From Glomus cerebriforme (lineage: Eukaryota; Glomeromycota; Glomeromycetes; Glomerales; Glomeraceae): a DNA stretch of 23,683 nucleotides. The notes below the pieces were generated by a model. That model was not told the origin of the DNA. It saw only the letters and a list, made by a program, of their open reading frames with translations, and searched no databases. The stretch spans positions 1 to 23,683 of the forward strand of contig QKYT01001154.1 of assembly GCA_003550305.1 (NCBI GenBank), in the 5' to 3' direction. Made by a program: the position numbers and the translations under genes. Shown here piece after piece: positions 1 to 14,285 of the stretch (its first letter is position 1; every line of letters begins with the position of its first letter).

Positions 1-797
1 AAGAGAAAATTTGCTATCTGGTAAATGGTTAAAAGGACAAAAAGAAATGACTTTAAAAGAATAACAAAGGTAACAGGTCGACAATAATAACAGATAAAGA
101 AGAAATCAAAGAACTTTTCCAAAAATGAAGATAAAGTCAAAGAAGGGACAAAATTGAAAGAACAATTTGAAGAAAAAATGCATATAAACAAAGAAAGGTA
201 TACTGGTTTAGAAAAATGATGTCAGTCACTTACTATAATTGTGGAAAAAAGTCGGGAATAAAAGATATGTAGAAATAGAAAATAATGATATAAAAAATAA
301 AACTGATATAAGAAAAAAATCAACAAAAACAAACAATAATAATAGAAGGAATACAAGAAAAAATACAACAAAATGATACAAATAGAATAAAAATATTAGA
401 TTTTATTTATTTATTTTTTTTTATTAAATGTATTAAAGAACATTTTTTTAATAAATATAATAAATATAAATAATTTTTTAAATTTCGTGAAATGTCTTGA
501 CTGATAATCTATTGAAAAAATAGTGTTATGTATTTGCAATTTTTGATAATGCAAGTCAGAACTTTATTACACATTATAGTAACTGACTGACATTATCATA
601 ATTCCGGCCCTGAAAAAATGCGGTTAGCTCAACCTAACCCTCATATATATATTTATGGGTCCTGCTATATTCATTTATCCATTATTAATATGATGGAAAA
701 GAAAAATCTTAGATTTTTTTTTTTGTAATGAAATTCAATCGATTTTGCGCAAGTAAGACTTAATTTTAAAAAATTATATATAGATAGTCAGTGGAGA
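1..797. other. AT-rich intergenic DNA, possible gag-like zinc-knuckle scrap
   Basis: There is no intact gene here. Positions 1-400 are A-rich on the + strand and read as a broken, Lys/Glu-rich coding remnant. Near 220-262 one frame gives a short stretch resembling a CCHC zinc knuckle (YYNCGKKSG), as in retrotransposon Gag proteins, and stop codons flank it closely. From 400 to 797 I see only T-rich low-complexity sequence and no ORF or RNA gene. The Gag reading is weak: one motif of a few residues in AT-rich DNA can arise by chance. Confidence 0.25.
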
Positions 798-1742
798 TGG
801 AAAATAAGTCAATTAATAAATATACTTTCCTTCTTTTAATGATGAATTTATAAGATTAAATTTAGAACATTATTTGGCAAAGTAATTTTTCTTCACCTAT
901 GGAACAAAATTTATTATTAGGTAGTATAAAAGTAGGTTGTGGTAAAAGAGTTTGGATCAAACATTTTTATTGGTATAGATATTGTATCAATATTTTTAAA
1001 TGAAAATTCTCATTTATCTAATACTGGTTTTATACAATATGATTTAAGTAATGGAATTCCTTTTCCTGATTCTACTTTGATTTTGTTTTTGAAAGATTTA
1101 ATGTTTATTCTGATTTTTCTAAATTTCAATGGGATTATCTTTTCTGAAATGATTCATGTTTTAAAACCTGGTGGTTATTTAGAAATTATGGAATATAATG
1201 TAATCCTGATCCAATAGCTTTAAGTAGAAATGCACAAGGTATAGTAATAAAAAAAAAATGTAATATTTACGATATATAATAATAATATAGTTATGTAAAT
1301 TTTTTTAACCCTTATTTTTAATTCTTAGTTATTTGAATTCCAAAGGAATCGATACTGAACTAACATAAACTTAATTTCTCAAATGATGCAATCAGAACCA
1401 TCACTATCGGATTTTAATAGATAAGATAAAGTCTGTCCGATAGGTCATTAGGGTGGGAATTAGATATGATCATAAGAAAAATATTTTTGGAATGGAAAAA
1501 AATATGAGAACGTTAAGGAAATTATAACAGAAGAAATAGACTGGAAGGAATTTTTTTAATCGATAATTTTATTTTTTTATCTTTTATCAGATGTTAAATA
1601 GATATGAAACAACTCAAGAAGCTTTAAACAAACAATTCAATCAGGTTTAACCAAAAAGGAAGCAGAAGATTTAATTACTTCTATCATAAATGAGTTTGAT
1701 GAATATAAAACTCAAATCGGAAGTTTTAGATGTTTTGCTTGA
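798..1742 (+). pseudogene. Decayed SAM-dependent methyltransferase
   Basis: This is a class I SAM-dependent methyltransferase broken by frameshifts and stops. Pieces appear in the expected order but in different frames. About 838-890 gives a helical PSFNDEF segment, and 887-955 gives WQSNFSSP followed by a glycine-rich motif I (VGCGKRVW, normally DVGCGxGxW). About 957-1190 carries the motif II region (FIGIDIV), a QYDLSNGIPFP segment and the post-motif SEMIHVLKPGGYLEIME. A further stretch around 1321-1560 ends in a VKEIITEEIDWKEF segment, and 1590-1742 gives MLNRYETTQEA and then KKEAEDLITSII with a stop close to the expected C-terminus. The motif I Asp is absent (KVGCG). At least three frame changes and several in-frame stops rule out a functional product. 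Introns may account for gaps near 1236-1327 and 1560-1590. Such methyltransferases are a multicopy family in Rhizophagus, so a duplicated copy is likely. Confidence 0.72.
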
Positions 1743-3690
1743 AGAAAAACTTTTCATTAAACTTTTTATATTTCATTCAAGATTTATCCAATAATTTATT
1801 TTCATAATATTCTCTCTTTTATCCAAAAAATAATCTGATCGATACTATATATCCTGAAAAGATGGTTAAATAGATTTATTTATTTATTAATGTATATAAA
1901 TTTTTAATTATTCTTTTCCCTTTTTTTTTAATTAGGGAATAGACGGATTATTAATTTTTTTTTATACAGAGTCAAAGAATATTTTTAATATAATAACATA
2001 ATTTTCAGAAATTATTTTATTTTATATATTTTCTTATAGAATTTGAGAATACATATAGATTATACAACTAAAACATTCATCTTAATAATTCATGGTATGA
2101 AAAAAAAGAATTAATATGTTATATTATAATTTATAGAATTAAGATTTTTTTTTAAAATTATTTTGATTTATTTTTTTAATAAAACTTACTTGTATCGAAA
2201 TTAAATTAATTAAATTCGTACATTAATGCGAAATATAAATTATTATAATGATCAGAAATAAATCACCGGATACAACTTAAGATTGCGCCATAAGAGTGTA
2301 CGATGAACAATTGTTCTATTTTGTGTTACAAATTATAGTATAAATTTCGCAGTTACCTGACTGTTACAGCAATAGCGATGTGGCTTGCGGTCTGCATTGA
2401 TAGCTGAATATCCTGAATAAATCTATCAATATAAACTTGCAATACAAAATTCATCACATTTTTTACATTTCTCTAAATTTTCATTAACATATGATGATTT
2501 AAGCTTTCAAAGTCATTCTTAGTAAAAGAATCCTTAGACTATAAATGTATTTAGTTAGTTTTATAGGTTTAAAAATTTTTTAAGTAAAAAAAAACCTCCG
2601 GAACGCCATATAAAAAATTAATGCTTATCATCATTGATCATTCACATGGTACATCATGCGAAACAAAAATAGTGGTACTGTACAACAAAATAATGTGTTA
2701 CAAAATCGCGCTGATCATTACGATTAAAGTATGATTCCGCAGCAATACTATTAAAATCAATACGAAAGAATATACAGCAATGCATGATTTACGATATTAA
2801 TAAAGAAATGTAAAGGCTAAATAACATTTATTCGTGAGAGAATTTTATTGTCTTGTGGGATTTTGTTTCATAAATTGAATTTAAACTTTTTGACATGATG
2901 TAAACTTTTAGATAATAGTAAATTATTATTATGAGTTGTTATTTAAACTTCTTATACTAAATACGATTTGGAAATAATCATTTTTTTTTTAATCGATGAA
3001 ATTCTTAAGATTTTATTTTCAAAATTATCTAATTTTTGTAATTGTTATAATTTTCTTTATGAAGTCGTGATTACATTTTCTAACACAAAATAAATTATAC
3101 TGTATTTATGTGGTAAAAGAACAATAGTTATCATCAAGGATATATATTTTTTTATTTATGAAATAAAGAAGGGGATAATTTTATTAATTATAAATTTCTT
3201 TGATAAAACTATCTTAAAACAAATATTCTATCTGAATAATCTCGAATAACATAATTTATTCGTCTATATACTAAGCCCAATATGGAATATACAAAATGTT
3301 GACTTTGTATTGCAAAATAAATTGTCCAATCCGAGCCGTTTATCTGATCCAGCCAATTGGAAATCCGTTATCCGAAATATCTGCATCAGGGCTCAGGCAT
3401 ATATTTACGATAATTTGGATGACAAACAATATGTGATAAAATAAGTATTATACTATAATGTAATTACTAATAGAAGTAATAAAGTTTTTTAGTGCAAGAT
3501 AATACAAAAAGGGAAACTTAACTTGTACACCATGTGTAAAATTATGTGTTCAAATATGATTTGTCTATTATCAGCTTTTATTTTTGCATCCCTCAATATA
3601 AAAATCGTTTAAAATTTAATTTTCTGAGCTAACATGCGCGTGGCTGAATAATATAATTAAATAACAATTCTAAATTACCTTTTTATCAAC
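1743..3690. other. Intergenic DNA, no gene recognised
   Basis: AT-rich spacer between the methyltransferase remnant and the SEC18 start. I checked both strands and found no long ORF, no tRNA-like fold and no convincing repeat family. Parts of it (about 2270-2420, 2620-2770 and 3280-3410) are less AT-rich than the rest but full of stops in all frames. The last 100 bp presumably hold the SEC18 promoter, including a short GC-rich patch (catgcgcgtggc) about 60 bp before the start codon. No specific element can be named. Confidence 0.5.
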
Positions 3691-7275
<3,585 letters not shown>

Positions 7276-8499
7276 ATTATTACATATTTTATTTGTATCT
7301 AGTGAAATAAAAATTTTCATAATATATAAAGAATATATTATATTATCCTACAGTCAAATAGGATCATGCTTTTTTTATCGTGCTGATATTTTTTTATTAA
7401 GCTATAAATAAACTACAATTGCATAATTATTATTGATATTTTTGACGTTATTTCTAAAAATAATATGAAATATTATAATAAAGAAAAAAATCATCATGCA
7501 ATATTTAAAGTAAATTATACCTTCTTTCTTGAACTTGTTTGTAGCATTTTATTTGAATATAAGTAAAAAGAAATAAAGAAAAAAGTAAAAGGACGCGTCA
7601 CGAAAAACCAGAATAGCTGCAGAATAATACAGTTATTTTAGTATAAACTAGCCGTAACGCAAAAATATGAATCTTGACCCATATGCAGGAGGATCTTGAC
7701 CCGCATGATATATTTTACAATAAGGTGGGTCAAGATTCACGCACGAGGTGGTCAAGTAACCATTGCTTCGCACTGGGATCAATGAGCTTAAACTAATATA
7801 GTAAATTGTGTACATAAAAATATTCCAGAAATAACTGTGGCTGTGATATAAACAAAGATCCTATATGGTGGCTTAAAGTTTTTATTTGTTGTTAAATACT
7901 TTGAAAGACTTCACTATAAACAATATTTTTGGTCTGATAGTCCTGATGATTCTCGCATAGTATAAGAACTTTAATATTCTATCTTATGTAATTCTTGACA
8001 AAGAAACATATAGCTAACATGTGAAAATACTGATATCAATTCTTTTTGTAATAGAATATTATGAAAAAACTGCCTATTTTAATTTTTTTCATGTGATTTA
8101 TTAAAAAAATAAAGTTTTATATCCGATTTATCCAGTTTATAATCAATTACAAAAAAAAGTTCGCTGCAGTAGTTAATTCTGAACTTATATGGAATAGATC
8201 AGGCGCAGACGCACCACACATTACACAATTCATTATTATTTATACAGTGGGTAATCTAAACGTTACTCGATTTTTTTTAGTTAGATAGATTCAGATTATT
8301 ATATTGTAAAAAATATTTTTTTTTTATTGATAGATTAATACGTAGTTTTATTGAAGAAATAGCTAGACCGGCGCTCATTTTGTTGATATACTATTAATTG
8401 CATATTTATTATATTTATTCCGTCTGTCTATATTACGAAATAATTTTTTTTTAAAAACATTCTACTATTTAAAAAAATTTTCAACTTTATGGCTATAAT
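7276..8499. other. Intergenic DNA downstream of SEC18
   Basis: No gene is recognised. The first 50 bp after the SEC18 stop contain AATAAA-like sequence (tgaaataaaaat near 7300), which may serve 3'-end formation. The one clear structure is the CTTGACC inverted repeat listed separately. The rest is T- or A-rich, with stops in every frame. Confidence 0.5.
7668..7739. repeat. Perfect 13-bp inverted repeat around CTTGACC motifs
   Basis: TGAATCTTGACCC at 7668-7680 is matched by its exact reverse complement GGGTCAAGATTCA at 7727-7739. A further direct copy of ATCTTGACCC lies at 7693-7702, and a weaker GGTCAAG follows near 7752. The 46-bp gap makes a hairpin or cruciform possible. It could be the remains of a small inverted-repeat transposon or a dyad binding site. 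No coding potential is seen inside. Confidence 0.55.
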
Positions 8500-9350
8500 A
8501 ATTCTTCAGATATTGATGACATTAATTTAAGAGTTGAGTCTGTTAAAATTCGTTAAAGAAATTTGATAATGTTATTTTGGTAGTGTTAAAATTATTACCA
8601 ATTCTATTCAACCTTACACCAGCCTTAGAGGAACTGTAAAATTCAGAATAAGGTAAAATGATGAAGAATTTTTAGATAAAGAAATAGATGATAATGAAGA
8701 AGACTGTGAACTTTAAATAATAATTCTATTCTATAACAAACAATTTAAAATAATCAATCATGAATAACACAATGAATAATAATAATCATCATCAAAATAC
8801 AGACTCTTCTTTTCCGTAAACTTACAACACCATTTCTTTAACATAATGACAATTAACATCCAAGACCTAAACATGAGGAGTAAACAACAACAAGTCCTTA
8901 AAATGATGCGATTGAACAACATTAATCTTTAGGTCTTTCAGAAACTAAACTACCTATTAAAGTATCCAATTTGATTTACAAAAAGTCTACTCCTCATTAC
9001 ATTCCTTACTTTGCTCAAGATTCTGATTCCTATGTGAACTTTGGTGTCAGCATTTTAATCTCAAATGAATATGCCAAATATGTACACAAATGTGATAGTT
9101 ATAAAGGCAGAATCATTTACATTGACCTATTAATAAAGGTTGTATTAAATTCTATATCATATAAATATATTTTCATGCAAATGCATCTAACAACAAAGAA
9201 CAAATTATTGGCATATAAAATAAAGCCATTGAGCTGTTAACATAAGCAGACAGAGAAAATTTAAAACCATTTTGATAAAAGATTTTAATCTTAGATACGA
9301 TGCTTATTTACAAGAATACAGAACTCAAGGAACCATTTCATAGAAATATA
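8500..9350 (+). mobile_element. Broken non-LTR (LINE-type) retrotransposon, endonuclease region
   Basis: A degraded LINE fragment read in shifting frames. About 8500-8720 gives IDDINLRVESVK, then NSIQPYTSLRG and an acidic tail, probably from an upstream ORF. About 8842-8935 reads as MTINIQDLNMRSKQQQVLKMM, the usual start of an AP-type endonuclease domain. After a frameshift near 8930 the frame gives LGLSETKLPIK and a run to about 9140 (YFAQDS, VSILISNEYAKYVHK, GRIIYIDLL). The ETKL Glu is a metal-binding site in this fold. Another shift later, about 9250-9345 gives ADRENL and a GDFN-like ILDFNLRYDAYLQEY segment. No reverse transcriptase follows, so the copy is 3'-truncated or deleted. It is dead: several stops and at least three frame changes. 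Confidence 0.65.
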
Positions 9351-9854
9351 ATATTTTGATTAGCTATTAGCTGTTAATAATATAATTCAAATTTATTATA
9401 AACAAGAATTTTTAGTGCCTTTTTCTTATTGCTTTTAACTTGCTTCAAATCCTTTGATAGCGGCTTACTAAATATCATAATTGTTATACTATTATCTTAA
9501 ACCAATAAAAATTATACAAGTAAAATAAAATTTATTAATGAGGTACAAAGTCTTTATTCAAAAATATTGATAATTTTTCTAATCATTCATATAGAATACT
9601 ACACTTTACCAACATTAAATATCATTGAATAAATTCCTTAAGTCTATAATGTTAATTAATAAAGATAAAAGAAAAAACAAATTTGAATTATTTATAAATT
9701 ACATATACTACTCTAGTGTTTAAATATTTAACTAAAATTCAAATAATATATATATATAATATATGGAATTTCTAATTTCATAAATGATTGTCTTCATCTA
9801 TAAGAAATAAAAAATATATATATAATTAAAAATTAAATATGTTGATGAAATTAT
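9351..9854. other. Intergenic DNA with AT microsatellites
   Basis: Spacer between the LINE remnant and the 3' end of the minus-strand kinase gene. It holds simple AT runs (tatatatata near 9751-9762 and 9814-9823) and no supported ORF. It should contain the kinase gene's 3' untranslated region. Confidence 0.5.
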
Positions 9855-12800
9855 TTATCTAAATCTTTCACAATCATACAAAGTTATTACATTTTTATTA
9901 CCTTTAGAATCGTTATCATCCTCAAAAACTAATTTATCAAAATCAATATCTTCAGGAATATTGAATTCATCTAAAAAAATTGAAAAAAGATTAATGAATG
10001 TTTATAGCAATATAAATAAAAGCTTTGCTGCAGACAATCAGAATTACCATATTTAAAAATATCCTTTGTATAAGAATTAAGTAATCGAGATGAATAAATA
10101 GCTTCTGGATGAGTAGTTGATGGGTTATTTTCAATAGATGAAAAATGTAATTTTCTGTATTCTTCTGCTTCTTTGAATTGTTTTTCAATTTCATAATGTT
10201 TCTCTTCCTTTTCTTTGAAATGACTATAATATGATTGAACAAATAGTGAAATCAATTCAAAAATTTCAACTGATTTTGGTCTATTGTTTTGATTTGAATC
10301 CCAACATCTTTCCATTAAATCAATATAACATTTTGGTGCTTCTGACTTATTTATTTTTGGTCTTATTTTCTTACATATATCTTTTGATAGATAATAATCA
10401 TGTGCACGATCTGCAAAAGGTTGTTTTCCAGTTGCTACAAAGTACATAATCATACCAAAACTATATATATCTGCTGCTTGAGTATAAGGTTTTCCTATTA
10501 GCACTTCAGGAGCTACATAAGGCATAATTCCATAAATATGATCTTGATTTGTATTATTAACTTCTCCACTTAATCCCATATCTGAAATATATACATCACT
10601 ATCAGTTATGATACCTTCTAATACAAAACTTACACTTAATAATATATTTCCTGTATGAAAATCATGATGAACAATCTTTTTTTCATGAATATCTTTAAGA
10701 CCTCTTATAATATTATATAATAAGATTAATCTATCTGACCATTTAAGGTATTTGTAATTTTTTATCATCCAATGATTTAAATCCCCGCCTTTTATATAGT
10801 CAAAAACCATGATATAATCTTTTGTATCTGGACTTTGAGATATACCATATATTTTAAGAATATTATCATTGTCCAAAACACTATTAATCGAATATGCTTT
10901 AACCTATTAAATGTAAAAAAAAATAAAAATTAATTCTTTTTTTATATTAAGTAGAATTTATAGGATATTATTTCATACCTCGTCTAAAAATTTATCAGAA
11001 ATATCTTTTGAACCATGCAAACATTTTAAAGCAACCTTTTTATTCGGAATTCTTATATAATCATATTTTTTTTTACTATCATATTTTAATGAACCATCCT
11101 TCCATATTGCTGAATACACCGTAGAAAATCCACCTTTGCCTATTTTTTTAACATTATCGAACTGATTATATGGTATCCATTCAAATATTATATCACTCTT
11201 TATATTAACTTTTAATTGAATTTCTTGAACTAAATTATCAATTTTTTCATTACCACTTTTACTTAAATAAGATTTAAAATGACACGGCTTACACCACTTG
11301 TATTTTATGCTTGTATATATTACACCACATTTTTTACAATAATATTCACTTGGAAAAATTATGATATAATTTTTCGTAACCGGATGTTGAGATATTCCAT
11401 ATACTTTAAGAATTTTACCATCATTTTCATCAATATCAATATCCTCATTTTCACTATCCTCATCATCATCATCATCGGCGTAGTCATCGTCGTCGTTATC
11501 ATCATCATCATCATCATTGTCGTCGTTATCATCATCGTCATCATCATTGTCGTCATCATCAATATCATCAATATCATCATTAGTTATCATATTTTTATCA
11601 TTATCATCATCAATAAGCATCATTTCATCATCAAAATTATCATCATCATTAGTTATCATCTTATATTTATCATCATCATCAACAAGCATCATTTCATTGT
11701 CATAATTATCATCATCACAACCATCATTATCATCATTATTCTCATTGTTAATTGAATATGATTTAACCTATTAAAATATAAAATGATATATTATATAAAT
11801 ATTATATATGTGTGGTGTTATTTATAAAAAATATTAAGAATAAATATACAGAAAAATTATGTCACCTCTTTAAGAAATTCATCAGTAATATCCTGTGAGT
11901 TAAATAAAAGTTTTAAAACAATTTCTTTATTCGGGTTTCTGGTATAATCATATTTATCTTTATAATAAAATAATGGACCATCTTTCCATATTGCAGAGTA
12001 TATTATAGAAACCTCATCTTCACCTATTTTTATAATATCACCAAACTGATTGTATGGTACCCATTCAAATATTATATCCCAAGGGTTATCAATTTTTGAT
12101 CGCGTTTCTTGAATTAAATTATCAATTTTTTCATTTCCACTAACACTTGTAATAATATTTTTTAAACAGGTCTTACACCATTTATATTCCGTATCTGTAT
12201 ATAATTTACAACATTTTTCACAATACCAATCTGAGAGAACCATTATGTAAACTTTTGTATTTGGATCTTGAGATATTCCATAGATTTTAAGAATATTTTT
12301 GTTGTTATTATCTTCATCATTAACATTAATTGAATATGCTTTAACCTATTAATATAAATTAAAAATTTTTTAATAATAATATAAAAAGTATTTAAAATCC
12401 ATAAAAATCTTAATACCTCATTTAAAAATTCATTAGTGATTATTTGGGAGCTATTATACTTTAAAGTGACTTTTTTATATTGTTGATTTCTTATATATTC
12501 ATATTTATTATCATTATCTTCATCATCATAATTTAACGGACCATCCTTCCATATTGCTGAATATATTATAGAAAACCCGTCTTCACCTAGTCTTTTAATA
12601 TCATTAAACTGATCGTATGGTATCCATTCAAATACTATATCTTTATGATGATCAATTTTTAATTGCATTTCTTGGATAAAATTATCAATTTTTTCATTTC
12701 CACTTGTCCAATTTATAAAATTCTTTCTCAAATAATTTATTTGAAATGATCTACACCATTGACATTTCTTATATCCATAAAGATTTTGGTTACCACACTT

Positions 12801-13348
12801 TTTACAGCACAAATATTGAAGAATAAAAATATAATCTTTTGTAATTGGATTTTGAGATATTCCATATATTTTTTGAATATCATCAAATCTATTAATAGAA
12901 TATGATTTTACCTATTAAAATATTTTTTTTTATCATTAGATTGAAAATATTTAAATAAATTAAAATTGTATTAAAGAAATTTTCATACCTCATCGAAAAT
13001 ATTTTGTAAATTATAAAGGCATTTTAAAGTAACTTTTTCGTTCGGATTCCTTTCATATATTCTTTTATCCTCATTATAAGATAATGAACCATCTTTCCAT
13101 TGAGCCGAATATATTATAGCAACATCATTATTATCTATTTCTTTAATATTATCAAATTGATGGTATGGTATCCATTCAAATATGATACACCATGGAACAT
13201 CAATTTCTAATTGCATTTCTTTAATTAAATTGTCGATTTTTTCATTCCCGCTGGTCCAGTTTATAAAATTTTTTTTTAAATCATTTATTTGACATGATTT
13301 ACACCATTTATAGGTTATATAATTACCACATTTATTACACTTTAACAT
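9855..13348 (-). CDS. TKL-like protein kinase with four tandem zinc-ribbon/N-lobe modules
   Basis: Six-exon model (minus strand): 13348-12989, 12911-12417, 12345-11866, 11767-10979, 10903-10048, 9970-9855; 3096 nt, 1031 aa, all phases closing. Exons 1-4 each carry a CxxC...CxxC ribbon (C4/7/16/19; C156/159/170/173; C327/330/342/345; C589/592/604/607), an SGNEKIDN linker, an EW(I/V)PY motif and kinase strands beta1-3 to mid alphaC. The first four introns are phase 0, just after the alphaC Glu. Exons 2-5 open with VK(A/S)YSIN and supply the rest of alphaC, beta4 and beta5. Only exon 5 continues into a C-lobe: HHDFHTGN (787-794), DMG (816-818), APE (839-841). The fourth lobe is intact (GKGGFS 655-660, VALK Lys693); the first three have altered glycine loops (DNNDVA, GEDGFS, GEDEVS). 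An Asp-rich insert occupies about 453-562. All catalytic residues are present, so activity is possible; the substrate is unknown. The start is the first ATG after an in-frame stop near 13400. The last exon is less certain: a GTAATA near 9901 could be another donor. Confidence 0.82.
11450..11718 (-). repeat. GAT/GAC trinucleotide tract with a 69-bp tandem duplication, inside the kinase exon
   Basis: On the minus strand this part of exon 4 is mostly GAT, GAC and AAT codons, giving a long run of Asp and Asn. At the exon's upstream side are two imperfect 69-bp units (11581-11649 and 11650-11718 on the + strand, each starting tagttatcat). They encode two 23-residue copies with the cores EMML(V/I)DDD and MITNDD. 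The frame stays open throughout, so repeat growth has been in multiples of three. The tract sits between alphaC and beta4 of an N-lobe, where sister modules have about 10-15 residues. Confidence 0.85.
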
Positions 13349-13623
13349 TATGTTAAATTTTAACTTGATTATTTCGAATGTATCAAAGTGAATAATTTTA
13401 TTACTTCAAGAAAAAAATTTGTATAACCAATCAAACTTCTGTAGTAAATTGATAATGTAACACAATAAACAAAAAATTTCGGAAATATCCGACGTGCAAC
13501 AGGTAAGCAATAACAAATTACATGATATTTTATGTGTTACTACATATTATTATATTACCGAATTTTTGTGCAACAATAAATATCTTAAGTCGTTTATGAA
13601 TATCAGGTAGATATTATTTCTTT

Positions 13624-13860
13624 TAGTACTAGCCTAAACTCTACCATGTCCCAAATCAAACTTGGGAAAACCTTGTATCCGGAACTTGACTATATCTAAC
13701 CCATTCTTAGATGGTAGTTTGAGACGTTAAATATTTAAAATTTACTAGCTTGGTTTGGGATATGGTTAAATTTCGGATATAGGATTGTCCCAAATTTGAT
13801 TTGAGATATCCCAAGTCGGATTTGGGACATGGTTACGTTTGGACTACAACAGTACTTTAG
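13624..13860. repeat. MITE-like imperfect inverted repeat of about 235 bp
   Basis: The left arm (about 13626-13705, starting agtactagcctaaac) and the reverse complement of the right arm (about 13757-13856) align over some 75-80 bp with small gaps. Shared blocks include ACCATGTCCCAAATC, ACTTGGGA and TATCCG. Near the tips, AGTACT occurs on both sides (13625-13630 and 13851-13856). TCCCAAAT/ATTTGGGA motifs recur inside. There is no ORF. The structure fits a non-autonomous DNA transposon or foldback element; the family is not identified. Confidence 0.6.
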
Positions 13861-14023
13861 ATGTACAGCTTAAATTAATAATCCTTATATAATCCTTTTC
13901 TTCAATCACTAATATATGAACAAAGTTACGAAATTTAATAAAATACCAAAGTTATGCCGTCAATCATCTCGGTCATTTGATTTTGATTGGTTGAATCTTA
14001 TCATGTGATTTAATATTTTTTTT

Positions 14024-14285
14024 TGACTCGTCTGAAATAAAAATTAAATAAAATAAATATTTTTTTGACTCATATTAGTAAAAATTATCTATTGAAGAGA
14101 TGTGTAATTTATACATACATTAATTGATATAAAATTTACCAAGAATGTGTCATGAGAATTATTAATGAAAAAGTTTCTATATGACTCATGATTACGGGAT
14201 AATAAATAATAATAAATATTAAATGACTCGGGTCACTTGCAATACATGCAATACAGAAGCATCCTAAATATGTCAATATGAGTCA
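14024..14285. promoter_or_regulatory. Cluster of TGACTC(A) motifs
   Basis: Five TGACTC-type sites lie within about 260 bp: 14024-14029, 14066-14072 (TGACTCA), 14182-14188 (TGACTCA), 14224-14229 and 14279-14285 (TGAGTCA, the reverse complement). TGACTCA is the known core of fungal bZIP factors of the Gcn4/AP-1 type. The cluster lies about 675-940 bp upstream of the start of the minus-strand kinase gene. Binding is inference. The motifs may instead belong to a decayed repeat. Confidence 0.3.

Noticed and set aside
11450..11718. CRISPR-like or satellite array
   Set aside because: The repeats are trinucleotide codon repeats plus one 69-bp duplication inside a coding exon. There are no spacers and the context is eukaryotic.
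11279..11755. Long + strand ORF rich in Ile/Val, and Ser- or Met-rich ORFs overlapping it
   Set aside because: These are antisense or off-frame readings of the GAT/GAC repeat in the minus-strand kinase exon. The kinase frame is supported by motifs and splice phases.
9855..13348. Four separate kinase genes or fragments in tandem
   Set aside because: Each module ends at a phase-0 splice donor and the next begins at an acceptor in the same frame. None of modules 1-3 has its own C-lobe, and no start/stop pair divides them naturally.
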